A DNA stretch of 64,000 nt. Origin: Marivita sp041725935 (GTDB lineage Bacteria > Pseudomonadota > Alphaproteobacteria > Rhodobacterales > Rhodobacteraceae). The notes beneath the pieces are model-generated. The model worked only from the letters and a program-made list of their open reading frames with translations. It ran no database searches and was not told where the DNA came from. A program made the translations under genes and the position numbers. Location of the stretch: contig JBGRQD010000012.1 of assembly GCA_041725935.1 (NCBI GenBank), positions 1 through 64,000 on the forward strand, written 5' to 3'. Of the stretch, positions 8,197 to 17,570 are shown in pieces. The number at the start of each line of letters is the position of its first letter. Within the stretch, counting starts at the first letter, position 1.

Positions 8197-8298
8197 TGGC
8201 GTGCCGGTTTTTGCTGCAATACCGCCACAATTCGGACCAAAAAACATCGGAATTTCAACGGACAAGCACAGAACTGCCATATCGCCTGGGGAGGCATC

Positions 8299-8511
8299 AT
8301 GCGCCATTATCCGGACCTGCAAACCGCAGGTCACACCGATCCGCGTCGGGTCAAGCTGTTCGAATTGCACCGGCAGGAGCAGGTCCAGACCGGCTCCGGA
8401 CGTGCCTATGCGGGACCCGAGATGCAGCGACCGGACATCGCCCTGACACTTCGGGAGCGCGCGAACCGGTCGTTTCGTACGCCTGAACCGTACAAGTCAA
8501 CCGTACGATAG
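8299..8511 (+). CDS. Possible small hypothetical protein (70 aa)
   Basis: An open frame of 70 codons begins at an ATG preceded by a strong Shine-Dalgarno sequence, GGGGAGG, with four bases of spacing. It diverges from the carnitine operon. The predicted protein is basic and hydrophilic, has no recognisable motif, and I do not recognise the family. Its 3' end overlaps a cluster of CGTACGGTT repeats. It could be a real small protein, the remnant of a longer gene, or chance; without homologues I rate it uncertain. Confidence 0.3.
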   Translation: MRHYPDLQTAGHTDPRRVKLFELHRQEQVQTGSGRAYAGPEMQRPDIALTLRERANRSFRTPEPYKSTVR

Positions 8512-8532
8512 AGGCCCTTTCGTACGGTTCAG
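8476..8532. repeat. Cluster of CGTACG / GTACGGTT repeats
   Basis: Three CGTACG palindromes (8476-8481, 8502-8507, 8521-8526) and an 11-bp inverted repeat (CTGAACCGTAC 8483-8493 with GTACGGTTCAG 8522-8532) are packed in 57 bases, with a further TCAACCGTAC copy at 8497-8506. The cluster lies just downstream of rlmE. It has no T-run, so it is not an ordinary terminator. It may be a multi-site operator or a degenerate repeat element. Confidence 0.6.
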
Positions 8533-8547
8533 CCGGACAGGACCGGC

Positions 8548-9303
8548 CTAGTCGGCACTGTCTTCGACCAGCGCCCCGCGAAACCCGGTTGCGACGACGA
8601 ATTTCTCGGAACTGTCGGAACGCGAAGCCGGTGGTTTGACGTTCACCACCTTGTCGAAACGCCGCTTGAGCAGCTTCTGCAACTCGCCCTCCGCGCCGCC
8701 CGCCAGCACCTTGGCCACGAAGGTGCCACCTTCTTCGAGCACGTCGAAGGCGAATTGCGCGGCGGTCTCGCAGAGGTGGATGATGCGCATATGGTCAGTC
8801 TGCTTGTGGCCCGAACTGGACGCGGCCATATCGGACATCACCACGTCGGCCGCGCCGCCCAGCCATGCCTTGACCTGATCATCCGCACCCTCATCAAGGA
8901 AATCGAGCTGGTGGATCTCGGCCCCGGCGATGGGTTCGACCTCTTGCAGGTCAATGCCCAGAACGGTGCCGATCTTCTTGCCGGATCGTTCACCCAGAGC
9001 GTTCACCCGCTTGACCGCGACCTGGCACCAGCCACCGGGGGCGCAGCCCAGATCGACCACCCGCGCACCGGGCACGAGGAAGCGGTATCTTTCGTCCAGT
9101 TCAAGGATCTTGTAGGCCGCGCGGCCCCGGTAGCCCTCGGCCTGCGCGCGCTTGACATAGGGGTCGTTCAACTGCCGCTGCAACCAGCGCGTCGAGGACA
9201 GCTTGCGGCCCCGGGCGGACTTGACCTTGACCTTGAGGTCCCGCTGTCCGCGCCCGGAGGTGTTCTTGCCGTCTGGGGTCTTGCCGGTCGGAGTCTTGGC
9301 CAT
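8548..9303 (-). CDS. rlmE: 23S rRNA (uridine(2552)-2'-O)-methyltransferase RlmE (FtsJ)
   Basis: This 251-residue protein methylates U2552 of 23S rRNA using S-adenosylmethionine. The FtsJ fold is clear: SRAAYKILELDERY-like (GRAAYKILELDERY), the SAM-binding VVDLGCAPGGWCQVA, VLGIDLQEVEPI, and the DVVMSDMAASSSGHKQTDH motif with the catalytic Asp/Lys region. The amino end carries a lysine- and threonine-rich extension (residues 1-35) usual in alphaproteobacterial RlmE. The start at 9303 (MAKTPTG) fits the family; upstream codons to 9492 are unlikely to be translated. The divergent neighbour is the AT-rich DUF262 gene. Confidence 0.93.
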   Translation of the reverse strand: MAKTPTGKTPDGKNTSGRGQRDLKVKVKSARGRKLSSTRWLQRQLNDPYVKRAQAEGYRGRAAYKILELDERYRFLVPGARVVDLGCAPGGWCQVAVKRVNALGERSGKKIGTVLGIDLQEVEPIAGAEIHQLDFLDEGADDQVKAWLGGAADVVMSDMAASSSGHKQTDHMRIIHLCETAAQFAFDVLEEGGTFVAKVLAGGAEGELQKLLKRRFDKVVNVKPPASRSDSSEKFVVATGFRGALVEDSAD

Positions 9304-9528
9304 GGGGGTGCCCTTTGGTGGTGGTTTGACGGGCGGTGTAGCATGGGTTTGGGGGAAGGTCATGGGGGGATGGGTCAAAGACGAGCACATGTGGGAGCTA
9401 AAGGTCAATGAACAAAAGAAAGCAAAACACATTCCTTTCCCGCGAGAGGAAGATTTGATAAAAAGTGGCTTGAACAAATGGGAAACACACAACTACAGTA
9501 GTTAAAAACATAACATTTTGGAAGCCCA

Positions 9529-10515
9529 ATGGACCGTGTCGACTATCAATCCCTGATCATTCAAGATTTATTGAATGACTCTAAAGAAAAAAAGTTGAAT
9601 CTAAACCCTTGGTATCAAAGACGGTCTGTATGGTCCCGGCCACAAAAATCCTACCTTTTGAACACTCTGTTTGAGCGAAAGCCGATACCGGCAATATACA
9701 TTCGGCACAGCATTGACCTACGGGAAGAACGCAGCATCAAGGAAGTAGTTGATGGCCAACAAAGATGCCGTGCAATTATTGAATATCGAAATGATAGCTT
9801 TTCTGCACGAGTAACAGAAGGAGGGAAGCGAAAGAAGTTCAGTGAACTTAGCTCAAGGGAACGTGAGCAATTTTTACTTACTCCACTACCGATCGGATAT
9901 CTCTTGGGAGCAAATGATGCTGACGTCATTGATATTTTTGCACGCATCAACTCAATAAGCAAATCACTTAATGCACAAGAAAAGAGAAATGCTAGATTTA
10001 GCGGTGAGTTTAAGCAGTTTGCGCTTAGCTTTGCGACAAAGAACCTAGCCCTTTGGCGAACAACAGAAATTTTTTCCGCAAATGACATTGCCAGAATGAA
10101 TGAGGTGCTATTCATTTCAGATGTGATCTATAATATGATTCACGGCTTGTCTGACTTCCGCCCCGCTGGAATAGATAAGCTGTACCAAGATAATGAAGAA
10201 GATTTTCCAGAGTCTCAAGACATTCAGAAACGGTTGGATCGTGTATTCAGCGCATTTTTTAATATCAAACCTTCCGCATTTAAAGATACCATATTTAGTC
10301 GCCAACCAATATTCTTTTCTTTAGTGGTTTGCCTTGATAAAAAACAAGAGCTACCAACTGATCTTGAGGAGCGCTTATTTCAAATAGATGCCGAGTTTAT
10401 GGATGACCAAAACAATGGAAAAGCTATAGTTGATTTCCGCGAAGCCGTATCAGCCTCAACACAAAGGATAGCATCTCGGCGTATTCGCCAAGATTTTCTT
10501 GACGCCAAACTATAA
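9529..10515 (+). CDS. DUF262 (GmrS/ParB-like) protein, candidate defence sensor/NTPase
   Basis: This 328-residue protein has an amino-terminal DUF262 domain, related to the GmrS half of GmrSD type IV restriction enzymes and to the ParB/sulfiredoxin fold. It shows NPWYQRRSVWS (residues 26-36), the hallmark VVDGQQRCRAI (73-83; DGQQR at 75-79) and IDIFARINSIS (134-144). In this family the DGQQR region is linked to nucleotide hydrolysis. There is no obvious GmrD/HNH nuclease half, so it is shorter than full GmrSD. The gene is strikingly AT-rich compared with both flanks and uses A/T-ending codons, which points to horizontal transfer. GGAAG stands five bases before the ATG. Its stop overlaps the start of the HEPN gene (TAATG), implying coupled translation and joint function. 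Confidence 0.85.
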   Translation: MDRVDYQSLIIQDLLNDSKEKKLNLNPWYQRRSVWSRPQKSYLLNTLFERKPIPAIYIRHSIDLREERSIKEVVDGQQRCRAIIEYRNDSFSARVTEGGKRKKFSELSSREREQFLLTPLPIGYLLGANDADVIDIFARINSISKSLNAQEKRNARFSGEFKQFALSFATKNLALWRTTEIFSANDIARMNEVLFISDVIYNMIHGLSDFRPAGIDKLYQDNEEDFPESQDIQKRLDRVFSAFFNIKPSAFKDTIFSRQPIFFSLVVCLDKKQELPTDLEERLFQIDAEFMDDQNNGKAIVDFREAVSASTQRIASRRIRQDFLDAKL

Positions 10516-11132
10516 TGCCACTTCCAACTTTATCTCGAACACGTGACCACTTTATGGCCGAGGTGAATAAACTCGACTCCATCGTAAATGGTGTGAGCAC
10601 CATACCAACCAAGACACAATACCTAGTCTCAGAGATCACACTAATTCGGCTGGCTGCTCTTTTGGAGCATGCGCTAGCAGAGGTTGCCTTCAAAATATCT
10701 TCCGGCGCACCGTACTTGGATGGAACAAGACCAGTGCTAATCCATCGCTGCGCCTCCATGTCAGCGGCACGCACAGCAATGCTTACACTTTCAAGGAACA
10801 GGCCGCAGTCGAACCTTAAGTGGACGAGAACGAGATTTATCCGCGATTCTGTTCAGCACGTTATTGATGCCTCAGACAACTATCAAGTCGTGTGCACTCA
10901 ATTTGGCAGTCAGATAGCTGAGATTTTCAAAGTGAGAAATTTTGCAGCACACCGAAATCAATCAAGCAGAAATGACTTTAAGGTAGTTATTCAATCAATT
11001 TACGGAAGAGGTCGCCCAATACAGCTAGGATACTTCCTTCTTTCACCAGACTTCGTACCAACGCCGAATCTGCGAAGATATATTATTGAAGCAAAGGTCT
11101 TAGTTAACGACTTAACGAAACATAGAAATTAA
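10515..11132 (+). CDS. HEPN-domain protein, candidate RNase effector paired with DUF262
   Basis: This 205-residue AT-rich gene encodes an alpha-helical protein with features of the MAE_28990/RiboL-PSP group of HEPN domains. An amino-terminal helix carries ETLIR-like SEITLIRLAALLEHALAE (residues 39-56). A later helix ends in KVRNFAAHRN (139-148), in which R141-N-F-A-A-H146 fits the Rx4-6H catalytic motif of HEPN ribonucleases. The helix before it (SQIAEIF) completes the usual layout. It overlaps the DUF262 gene by one base, so the two form a transcriptional and probably functional unit. By analogy to HEPN toxins it may cleave RNA when the DUF262 partner senses a phage or modified DNA. The family call is mine from motif reading and not a search result. 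Confidence 0.7.
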   Translation: MPLPTLSRTRDHFMAEVNKLDSIVNGVSTIPTKTQYLVSEITLIRLAALLEHALAEVAFKISSGAPYLDGTRPVLIHRCASMSAARTAMLTLSRNRPQSNLKWTRTRFIRDSVQHVIDASDNYQVVCTQFGSQIAEIFKVRNFAAHRNQSSRNDFKVVIQSIYGRGRPIQLGYFLLSPDFVPTPNLRRYIIEAKVLVNDLTKHRN

Positions 11133-11332
11133 ATGCATTAGGCAATTGTTTTGCATTTCTGCGGTATCTTCTATCTGGAATTATAAAGAAAACTATTCGC
11201 GTTGATGAGTATAAGCGATATCAACAGTATTTTTGTCCGCAAAGCAGACGGACGCTAACCCGTTCCGCTCTGGGGATGACCTCTTATGGGGGCGCGCGCC
11301 GGGCTTAAGCCCGGCCTACGGGGGGTGGCGGG
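11133..11332. other. Intergenic tail of the AT-rich island
   Basis: No gene is visible. Directly after the HEPN stop a 7-bp inverted repeat (AAATGCA 11131-11137 with TGCATTT 11152-11158) could be a weak terminator without a clear T-run. Base composition changes from AT-rich to GC-rich near 11230, marking the right edge of the island. A perfect palindrome GCCGGGCTTAAGCCCGGC lies at 11298-11315; it reads like a genome repeat. Confidence 0.5.
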
Positions 11333-11377
11333 CGTTTCCGTTAACGGAAAGGCGAACATGCGTCAACGCATGTTCGC
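11333..11377. repeat. Paired palindrome repeat, copy 2
   Basis: Palindrome B (CGTTTCCGTTAACGGAAA, 11333-11350) is followed at once by palindrome A with long arms (GCGAACATGCGT at 11352-11363 pairing with ACGCATGTTCGC at 11366-11377). The same two palindromes occur at 3165-3205 and 61230-61273, there in the opposite order A then B. The copy sits between the island and the CO-dehydrogenase-like operon terminator. Confidence 0.8.
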
Positions 11378-11382
11378 GACAG

Positions 11383-11412
11383 AAAAAAGCCCCGGTCGGG
11401 AAACCGGGGCTT
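11383..11412 (-). terminator. Rho-independent terminator of the form II CODH-like operon
   Basis: On the minus strand a 9-bp stem AAGCCCCGG / CCGGGGCTT (11412-11404 and 11395-11387) with a short loop is followed by a run of six T residues (11388-11383). It stands 25 bases past the stop of the FAD subunit gene and is a textbook intrinsic terminator. Confidence 0.92.
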
Positions 11413-11437
11413 AGGATTGGTCCGTGTCGGAGCCGGA

Positions 11438-12226
11438 TCAGATCGCGGCGGCGACGGCGCGTTTGGTCATGACACCCACGAGATGGGCGCGGTAGGCGCC
11501 GGAGCCGTGCAGGTCCGAGATCATGCCGTCGCCGGAGACCGACAGGCCCTCCACCGCCTCGGGGGCGAAGTTGGACGACAGCGCCTCTTCCGCCTCGGTC
11601 CAGCGGAAGACACCCTCTTCGGAGGCACCGGTGACCGCGACGCGCACGCCGTCGGCGTATTTGGCGACGAACACACCAACCAGCGCAAAGCGCGACGCGG
11701 GCTGTTCGAACTTCATGTAGGCGCTTTTCTCAGGCACCGGGAAACGGACCTCAGTGACGATCTCACCCTCGTCGAGCGCGGTGGCGAACATGCCCTGGAA
11801 GTAGTCATCCGCCGCGATGGAGCGATTGTTGGTGATGACCGTCGCCCCGGACGCAAGGACCGCCGCCGGATAACAGGCGGATGGGTCGTTGTTGGCCACG
11901 CTGCCGCCAATGGTGCCGCGGTTGCGGACCGCCGGATCCCCGATCTTGGCGGCAAGTGCTGCCAGACCCGGATAGGATGTGGCCTCGCGGGCGACGGTGG
12001 CGTGGTTGGTGCCGCCGCCGATGCAGAGCGCGCCGTCGTCATTGGTGCAGACGCCCTTCATCTCGGCGATGCCGGACAGGCTGACCAGCACGGACGGGGC
12101 CGAGAGGCGCTGTTTCAGGGTCGGGATCAGTGTCTGCCCCCCACCCAGCGGCAGGGCTTCTTCGGTGCCCAATGCGGCCACCGCGTCGGCAACCGATGTG
12201 GGCCTTTGAATGTCAAAGCTATACAT
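11438..12226 (-). CDS. coxM: FAD-binding subunit of xanthine/CO dehydrogenase-family enzyme (CoxM-like)
   Basis: This 262-residue medium subunit carries the FAD of a molybdenum hydroxylase. It shows LGGGQTLIPTLKQRL (residues 27-41) and the GTIGGSVANNDPSACYPAA segment near residue 104, both FAD-contact motifs of the family. The carboxyl CO-dehydrogenase flavoprotein domain follows. It is the last gene of the S-L-M operon, 14 bp after the large subunit, with GGAGGGC before its ATG. The gene order S-L-M is that of form II (BMS) clusters and not of true form I CO dehydrogenase (M-S-L), so the substrate is uncertain. Confidence 0.9.
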   Translation of the reverse strand: MYSFDIQRPTSVADAVAALGTEEALPLGGGQTLIPTLKQRLSAPSVLVSLSGIAEMKGVCTNDDGALCIGGGTNHATVAREATSYPGLAALAAKIGDPAVRNRGTIGGSVANNDPSACYPAAVLASGATVITNNRSIAADDYFQGMFATALDEGEIVTEVRFPVPEKSAYMKFEQPASRFALVGVFVAKYADGVRVAVTGASEEGVFRWTEAEEALSSNFAPEAVEGLSVSGDGMISDLHGSGAYRAHLVGVMTKRAVAAAI

Positions 12227-12240
12227 GTCCGAAGCCCTCC

Positions 12241-14616
<2,376 letters not shown>

Positions 14617-14642
14617 AGTGGTGTTCTCCTCCATGTTGCGAG

Positions 14643-14705
14643 GCGCTTATCAAGCCCGTGCCGGGCTTTCTTCGCGAAGACATCCCGACCGGGATGGATG
14701 AGCGC
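14643..14705. repeat. Perfect four-way-junction palindrome between coxS and coxL
   Basis: This 63-base intercistronic sequence can fold with no unpaired junction bases. The outer stem is 9 bp (GCGCTTATC 14643-14651 with GATGAGCGC 14697-14705, one T-G pair). It encloses three contiguous hairpins: AAGCCCG/CGGGCTT (14652-14668), the palindrome TCTTCGCGAAGA (14669-14680), and CATCCC/GGGATG (14681-14696). It begins 26 bases before the large-subunit start and ends 13 bases before the small-subunit stop on the plus-strand axis. It could act as an RNA processing or stability element in the S-L-M transcript, or be a small mobile repeat. Confidence 0.75.
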
Positions 14706-14718
14706 TGCGAGTGATGAC

Positions 14719-15207
14719 TTATTCCGCGGCGACGGCAGGTACGTCCTGACCGCTTGCTGCCATGATGGCGCGCACGATGTTGTGGTACCCGGTGCAGCGA
14801 CAGATATTGCCTTCGAGGTAATCCCGCACTTCTGCCTCGGACGGCTTGGGGTTGTCCTTGAGCAGCGCCGCCGCCGACATCACCATGCCCGGTGTGCAGA
14901 AGCCGCACTGAAGACCGTGATAGTCCTGGAACGCCTGCTGGATCACGTTGAGCGAGCCATCCGCGTTTGCCATGCCTTCGATCGTCTTGATCTCGGCACC
15001 GTCGGCTTCGGCTGCGAACATGGTGCAGGATTTCACCGCTTCTCCGTTCACATGCACCACGCAGGCACCGCATTGCGACGTGTCGCAGCCGACATGGGTA
15101 CCGGTCAGGCGCAGGTCGTCGCGCAGGAATTCAGTCAAGAGCGTGTTGCCCTTCACGTCGCCGGAAACGGATTTCCCGTTCACCGTCATCGTTACATTCG
15201 TCATCAA
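14719..15207 (-). CDS. coxS: [2Fe-2S] small subunit of CO-dehydrogenase-family enzyme (CoxS-like)
   Basis: This 162-residue protein has the two iron-sulfur clusters of molybdenum hydroxylases. The plant-ferredoxin-type cluster uses Cys41, Cys46, Cys49 and Cys61. The helical-domain cluster uses Cys101, Cys104, Cys136 and Cys138 in CGFCTPG and CRCTGYHNIV. It passes electrons from the molybdenum site to FAD. It precedes the large subunit, which fits form II order. A second ATG one codon in (MTNVTM) is equally possible as start. The 102-bp gap to the next gene is mostly filled by the four-way-junction palindrome. Confidence 0.93.
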   Translation of the reverse strand: MMTNVTMTVNGKSVSGDVKGNTLLTEFLRDDLRLTGTHVGCDTSQCGACVVHVNGEAVKSCTMFAAEADGAEIKTIEGMANADGSLNVIQQAFQDYHGLQCGFCTPGMVMSAAALLKDNPKPSEAEVRDYLEGNICRCTGYHNIVRAIMAASGQDVPAVAAE

Positions 15208-15258
15208 ATCCTCCCGTCGGAATTCGTTATCATGTGTTGAGCAAGACCCACGTGCCGA

Positions 15259-15786
15259 TCAGGACACGAGTTTCTTGAACCAGCCTTTTTTCGCCTCGCC
15301 GCCTTCGGCTTGCGGTGCGTCCGCGTCCGCCTCATCGGCCGGTTTCGGGCCTTCGACTGCGTCCTGGAAATTGCTGAAGAACTGATCCGCCATCTTTTTG
15401 GCGAAGCCGTCGATGATACGGCTGCCCAGCTGTGCCAGCTTGCCGCCCACCTTAGCGTCCACGTCGTACTGCAGCTCTGTTCCGCCTTCGACCGGAACCA
15501 GCTTCACATCCGCGCCGCCCTTGGCAAACCCGGCAGCCCCGCCCTTGCCTTCGCCCGTGAGCGTCAGCGACTGGCCCGGCACCATCTCCGACAGCACCAC
15601 AGTGCCCTTGAACGTCGCCTTCACTGGCCCGACCTTCTGAACCACAGTGGCCTCGAAGCCCTCTTCGGCAGAGCCGCTCATTTCAGTGCAGCCGGGCACG
15701 CATTGTTTGAGAACTTCGGGATCGAGAATCGCCGCCCAAACTGTTTCGGGGCTCGCGGCAATCGTGCGGGAATCGGTCATGTGCAT
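15259..15786 (-). CDS. CoxG-like SRPBCC family protein
   Basis: This 175-residue protein has an SRPBCC/CoxG fold: the opening SRTIAASPETVWAAILDPEVLKQCVPGC and the later LTLTGEGKGGAAGFAKGGADVKL and GGKLAQLGSRIIDGFAKKMADQFF are typical of carbon monoxide dehydrogenase subunit G. The acidic linker (DEADADAPQAEGG) and the ending KKGWFKKLVS may tether it to the membrane or the enzyme. In cox clusters this family is linked to maturation or membrane anchoring. It is the first gene of the operon, 51 bp before the small subunit. Confidence 0.85.
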   Translation of the reverse strand: MHMTDSRTIAASPETVWAAILDPEVLKQCVPGCTEMSGSAEEGFEATVVQKVGPVKATFKGTVVLSEMVPGQSLTLTGEGKGGAAGFAKGGADVKLVPVEGGTELQYDVDAKVGGKLAQLGSRIIDGFAKKMADQFFSNFQDAVEGPKPADEADADAPQAEGGEAKKGWFKKLVS

Positions 15787-15920
15787 TGGTGTCGTCCTTC
15801 TTTGTCGGTCAGCCTAGGGGGTCGAACCGCCGAGGCATATAAGACCAATGGCTTAAGACATGCCGGCACCCTAGCGGTCGCAAGGCGCGCATGTCAGCCC
15901 ATATTTTTCAAAACCTTCGT

Positions 15921-15946
15921 GAACCGCCTGTTCCGTCGGGCGGTTT
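15921..15946 (-). terminator. Possible weak terminator hairpin downstream of der
   Basis: GAACCGCC (15921-15928) can pair with GGCGGTTT (15939-15946). The hairpin lies about 105 bases past the der stop in the gap before the CoxG-like operon. No clear T-run follows on the minus strand, so termination is doubtful. The rest of the gap 15787-16051 shows no gene and presumably contains the promoter of the CoxG-S-L-M operon. Confidence 0.3.
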
Positions 15947-16051
15947 CCTGTGCGGCGACTGCGCGCTGTGACTTAATGCACCTCGCCGCGCCAAGCAGGA
16001 TGTCGCCCGGCCGACAAGGGCCAAGCGCCAGGACCTGAAAACCCGCGCGGA

Positions 16052-17503
16052 TCAGCCCTTGTTCTTGCCGAGATGTTTTTTCAGCGCGCCCGCATTGCGT
16101 TCGCGGCGGCCCTTGTAGGGGTTCTTGTCGCCCTGCCCGCGCAACGTCAGGCGGATCGGTGTGCCCGGCATGTCGAAATCGTCGCGAAGCCCGTTGACGA
16201 GGTAGCGCTTATAGCTTTCAGGCATTTTTTCGGGATGCGAGCACATCACGATGAAACCCGGCGGACGGGTCTTGGCCTGTGTCATGTACCGCAGCTTGAT
16301 CCGCTTGCCTTGCGGAGCGGGAGGCGGATGCTGGTCCAGCATCACCGCGAGCCAGCGGTTCAGCTGCGCTGTGGTCACGCGGCGGTTCCAGACGGTGTGG
16401 GCCTTGACGATGGCCGCTTGCAGGCGGTCGAGACCGCGCCCTGTCTTGGCTGACACCGTGACAAGCGGCGCGCCGCGGAGCTGGGGCAAAAGCCGTTCGA
16501 ACTCTTCCTTGAGGGCACGCAGCTTGTCCTGCTTTTCGTCCTCGATATCCCACTTGTTGACAGCGATGACCACGGCACGGCCTTCGCGTTCGGCCAGATC
16601 GGCGATGCGCAGATCCTGCGACTCAAACGGGATCGCGGCGTCCAGCAGGACCACGACAACTTCGGCGAATTTGACCGCGCGCAGCCCGTCGGAGACGGAT
16701 AGCTTTTCCAGCTTTTCCTGCACCTTGGCCTTTTTGCGCATGCCTGCGGTGTCGAAGATGCGCATGTGCACGCCATCCCATTCGGTCTGGACGGAGATGG
16801 CATCGCGGGTGATTCCCGCCTCGGGGCCGGTCAGAAGCCGGTCTTCGCCGAGGATCTTGTTGATCAGGGTAGACTTGCCCGCGTTGGGCCGACCCACAAC
16901 CGCGATCTGGAGCGGTTTGCTGGCCGTGATCGCGCGCGGCGCGTCGGGGTCGTCGTCTTCGACATCGACCTCGGTTTCGGGAGCGTCAGCGGCGGCCCGT
17001 TCATCGAAGGCATCGGCCAGCGGTTGCAGCATCGCGTAGAGGTCGGGCATGCCTTCGCCATGTTCGGCAGAGATGCGCAGCGGCTCCCCCAGCCCCAGAG
17101 CGTAGGCTTCAAGTACACCCGCCTCCGCGGCGTTGCCTTCTGCCTTGTTGGCGCCAAGGATCACGTGAGCGGCGCGTTTGCGCAGGATCTCGGCCAACAC
17201 TTCGTCGGCGGGTGTCACGCCGACACGGGCGTCGATCAGGAACAGGCAGATGTCGGCCATGTCCACCGCGCGTTCGGTCAGCTTGCGCATCCGGCCCGGC
17301 AGGCTTTCGTCAGTGGCTTCTTCCAGACCGGCAGTGTCGATCACCGTAAAGCGCAGGTCACCCAAACGAGCCGCGCCCTCGCGCAGGTCGCGCGTCACGC
17401 CGGGCTGGTCGTCCACCAGGGCAAGCCGTTTGCCGACCAGCCGGTTGAACAGAGTCGATTTGCCGACATTGGGGCGACCGACGATGGCGAGGGAGAAAGA
17501 CAT
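16052..17503 (-). CDS. der: Ribosome biogenesis GTPase Der (EngA)
   Basis: This 483-residue tandem GTPase assists assembly of the 50S subunit. The first G domain has GRPNVGKSTLFNR (residue 8) and DTAGLEE; the second has GRPNAGKSTLINK near residue 205, DTAGMRKKAK and NKWDIED. A carboxyl KH-like domain follows (about 380-470), ending in KKHLGKNKG. An acidic linker between the G domains (TEVDVEDDDPDAP) is longer than in enterobacteria. The gene is followed upstream by bamB on the same strand; der, bamB and a YfgM-like gene next to one another is a conserved alphaproteobacterial arrangement. Confidence 0.97.
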   Translation of the reverse strand: MSFSLAIVGRPNVGKSTLFNRLVGKRLALVDDQPGVTRDLREGAARLGDLRFTVIDTAGLEEATDESLPGRMRKLTERAVDMADICLFLIDARVGVTPADEVLAEILRKRAAHVILGANKAEGNAAEAGVLEAYALGLGEPLRISAEHGEGMPDLYAMLQPLADAFDERAAADAPETEVDVEDDDPDAPRAITASKPLQIAVVGRPNAGKSTLINKILGEDRLLTGPEAGITRDAISVQTEWDGVHMRIFDTAGMRKKAKVQEKLEKLSVSDGLRAVKFAEVVVVLLDAAIPFESQDLRIADLAEREGRAVVIAVNKWDIEDEKQDKLRALKEEFERLLPQLRGAPLVTVSAKTGRGLDRLQAAIVKAHTVWNRRVTTAQLNRWLAVMLDQHPPPAPQGKRIKLRYMTQAKTRPPGFIVMCSHPEKMPESYKRYLVNGLRDDFDMPGTPIRLTLRGQGDKNPYKGRRERNAGALKKHLGKNKG

Positions 17504-17570
17504 GGGCGCACAGGACTCCGGTTCAGATCAAGCCGCCCGCCTAGCCTATTTCCCGCGCCTGCGAAAGGGG

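Noticed and set aside
8476..8532. CGTACG cluster as a CRISPR-like array
   Set aside because: The repeats are short, partly inverted, unequally spaced and have no spacer units.
9304..11332. Direct repeats or an integrase marking the AT-rich island as a classical genomic island
   Set aside because: No integrase, tRNA or matching flanking direct repeats were found around the DUF262-HEPN pair, so only base composition supports transfer.
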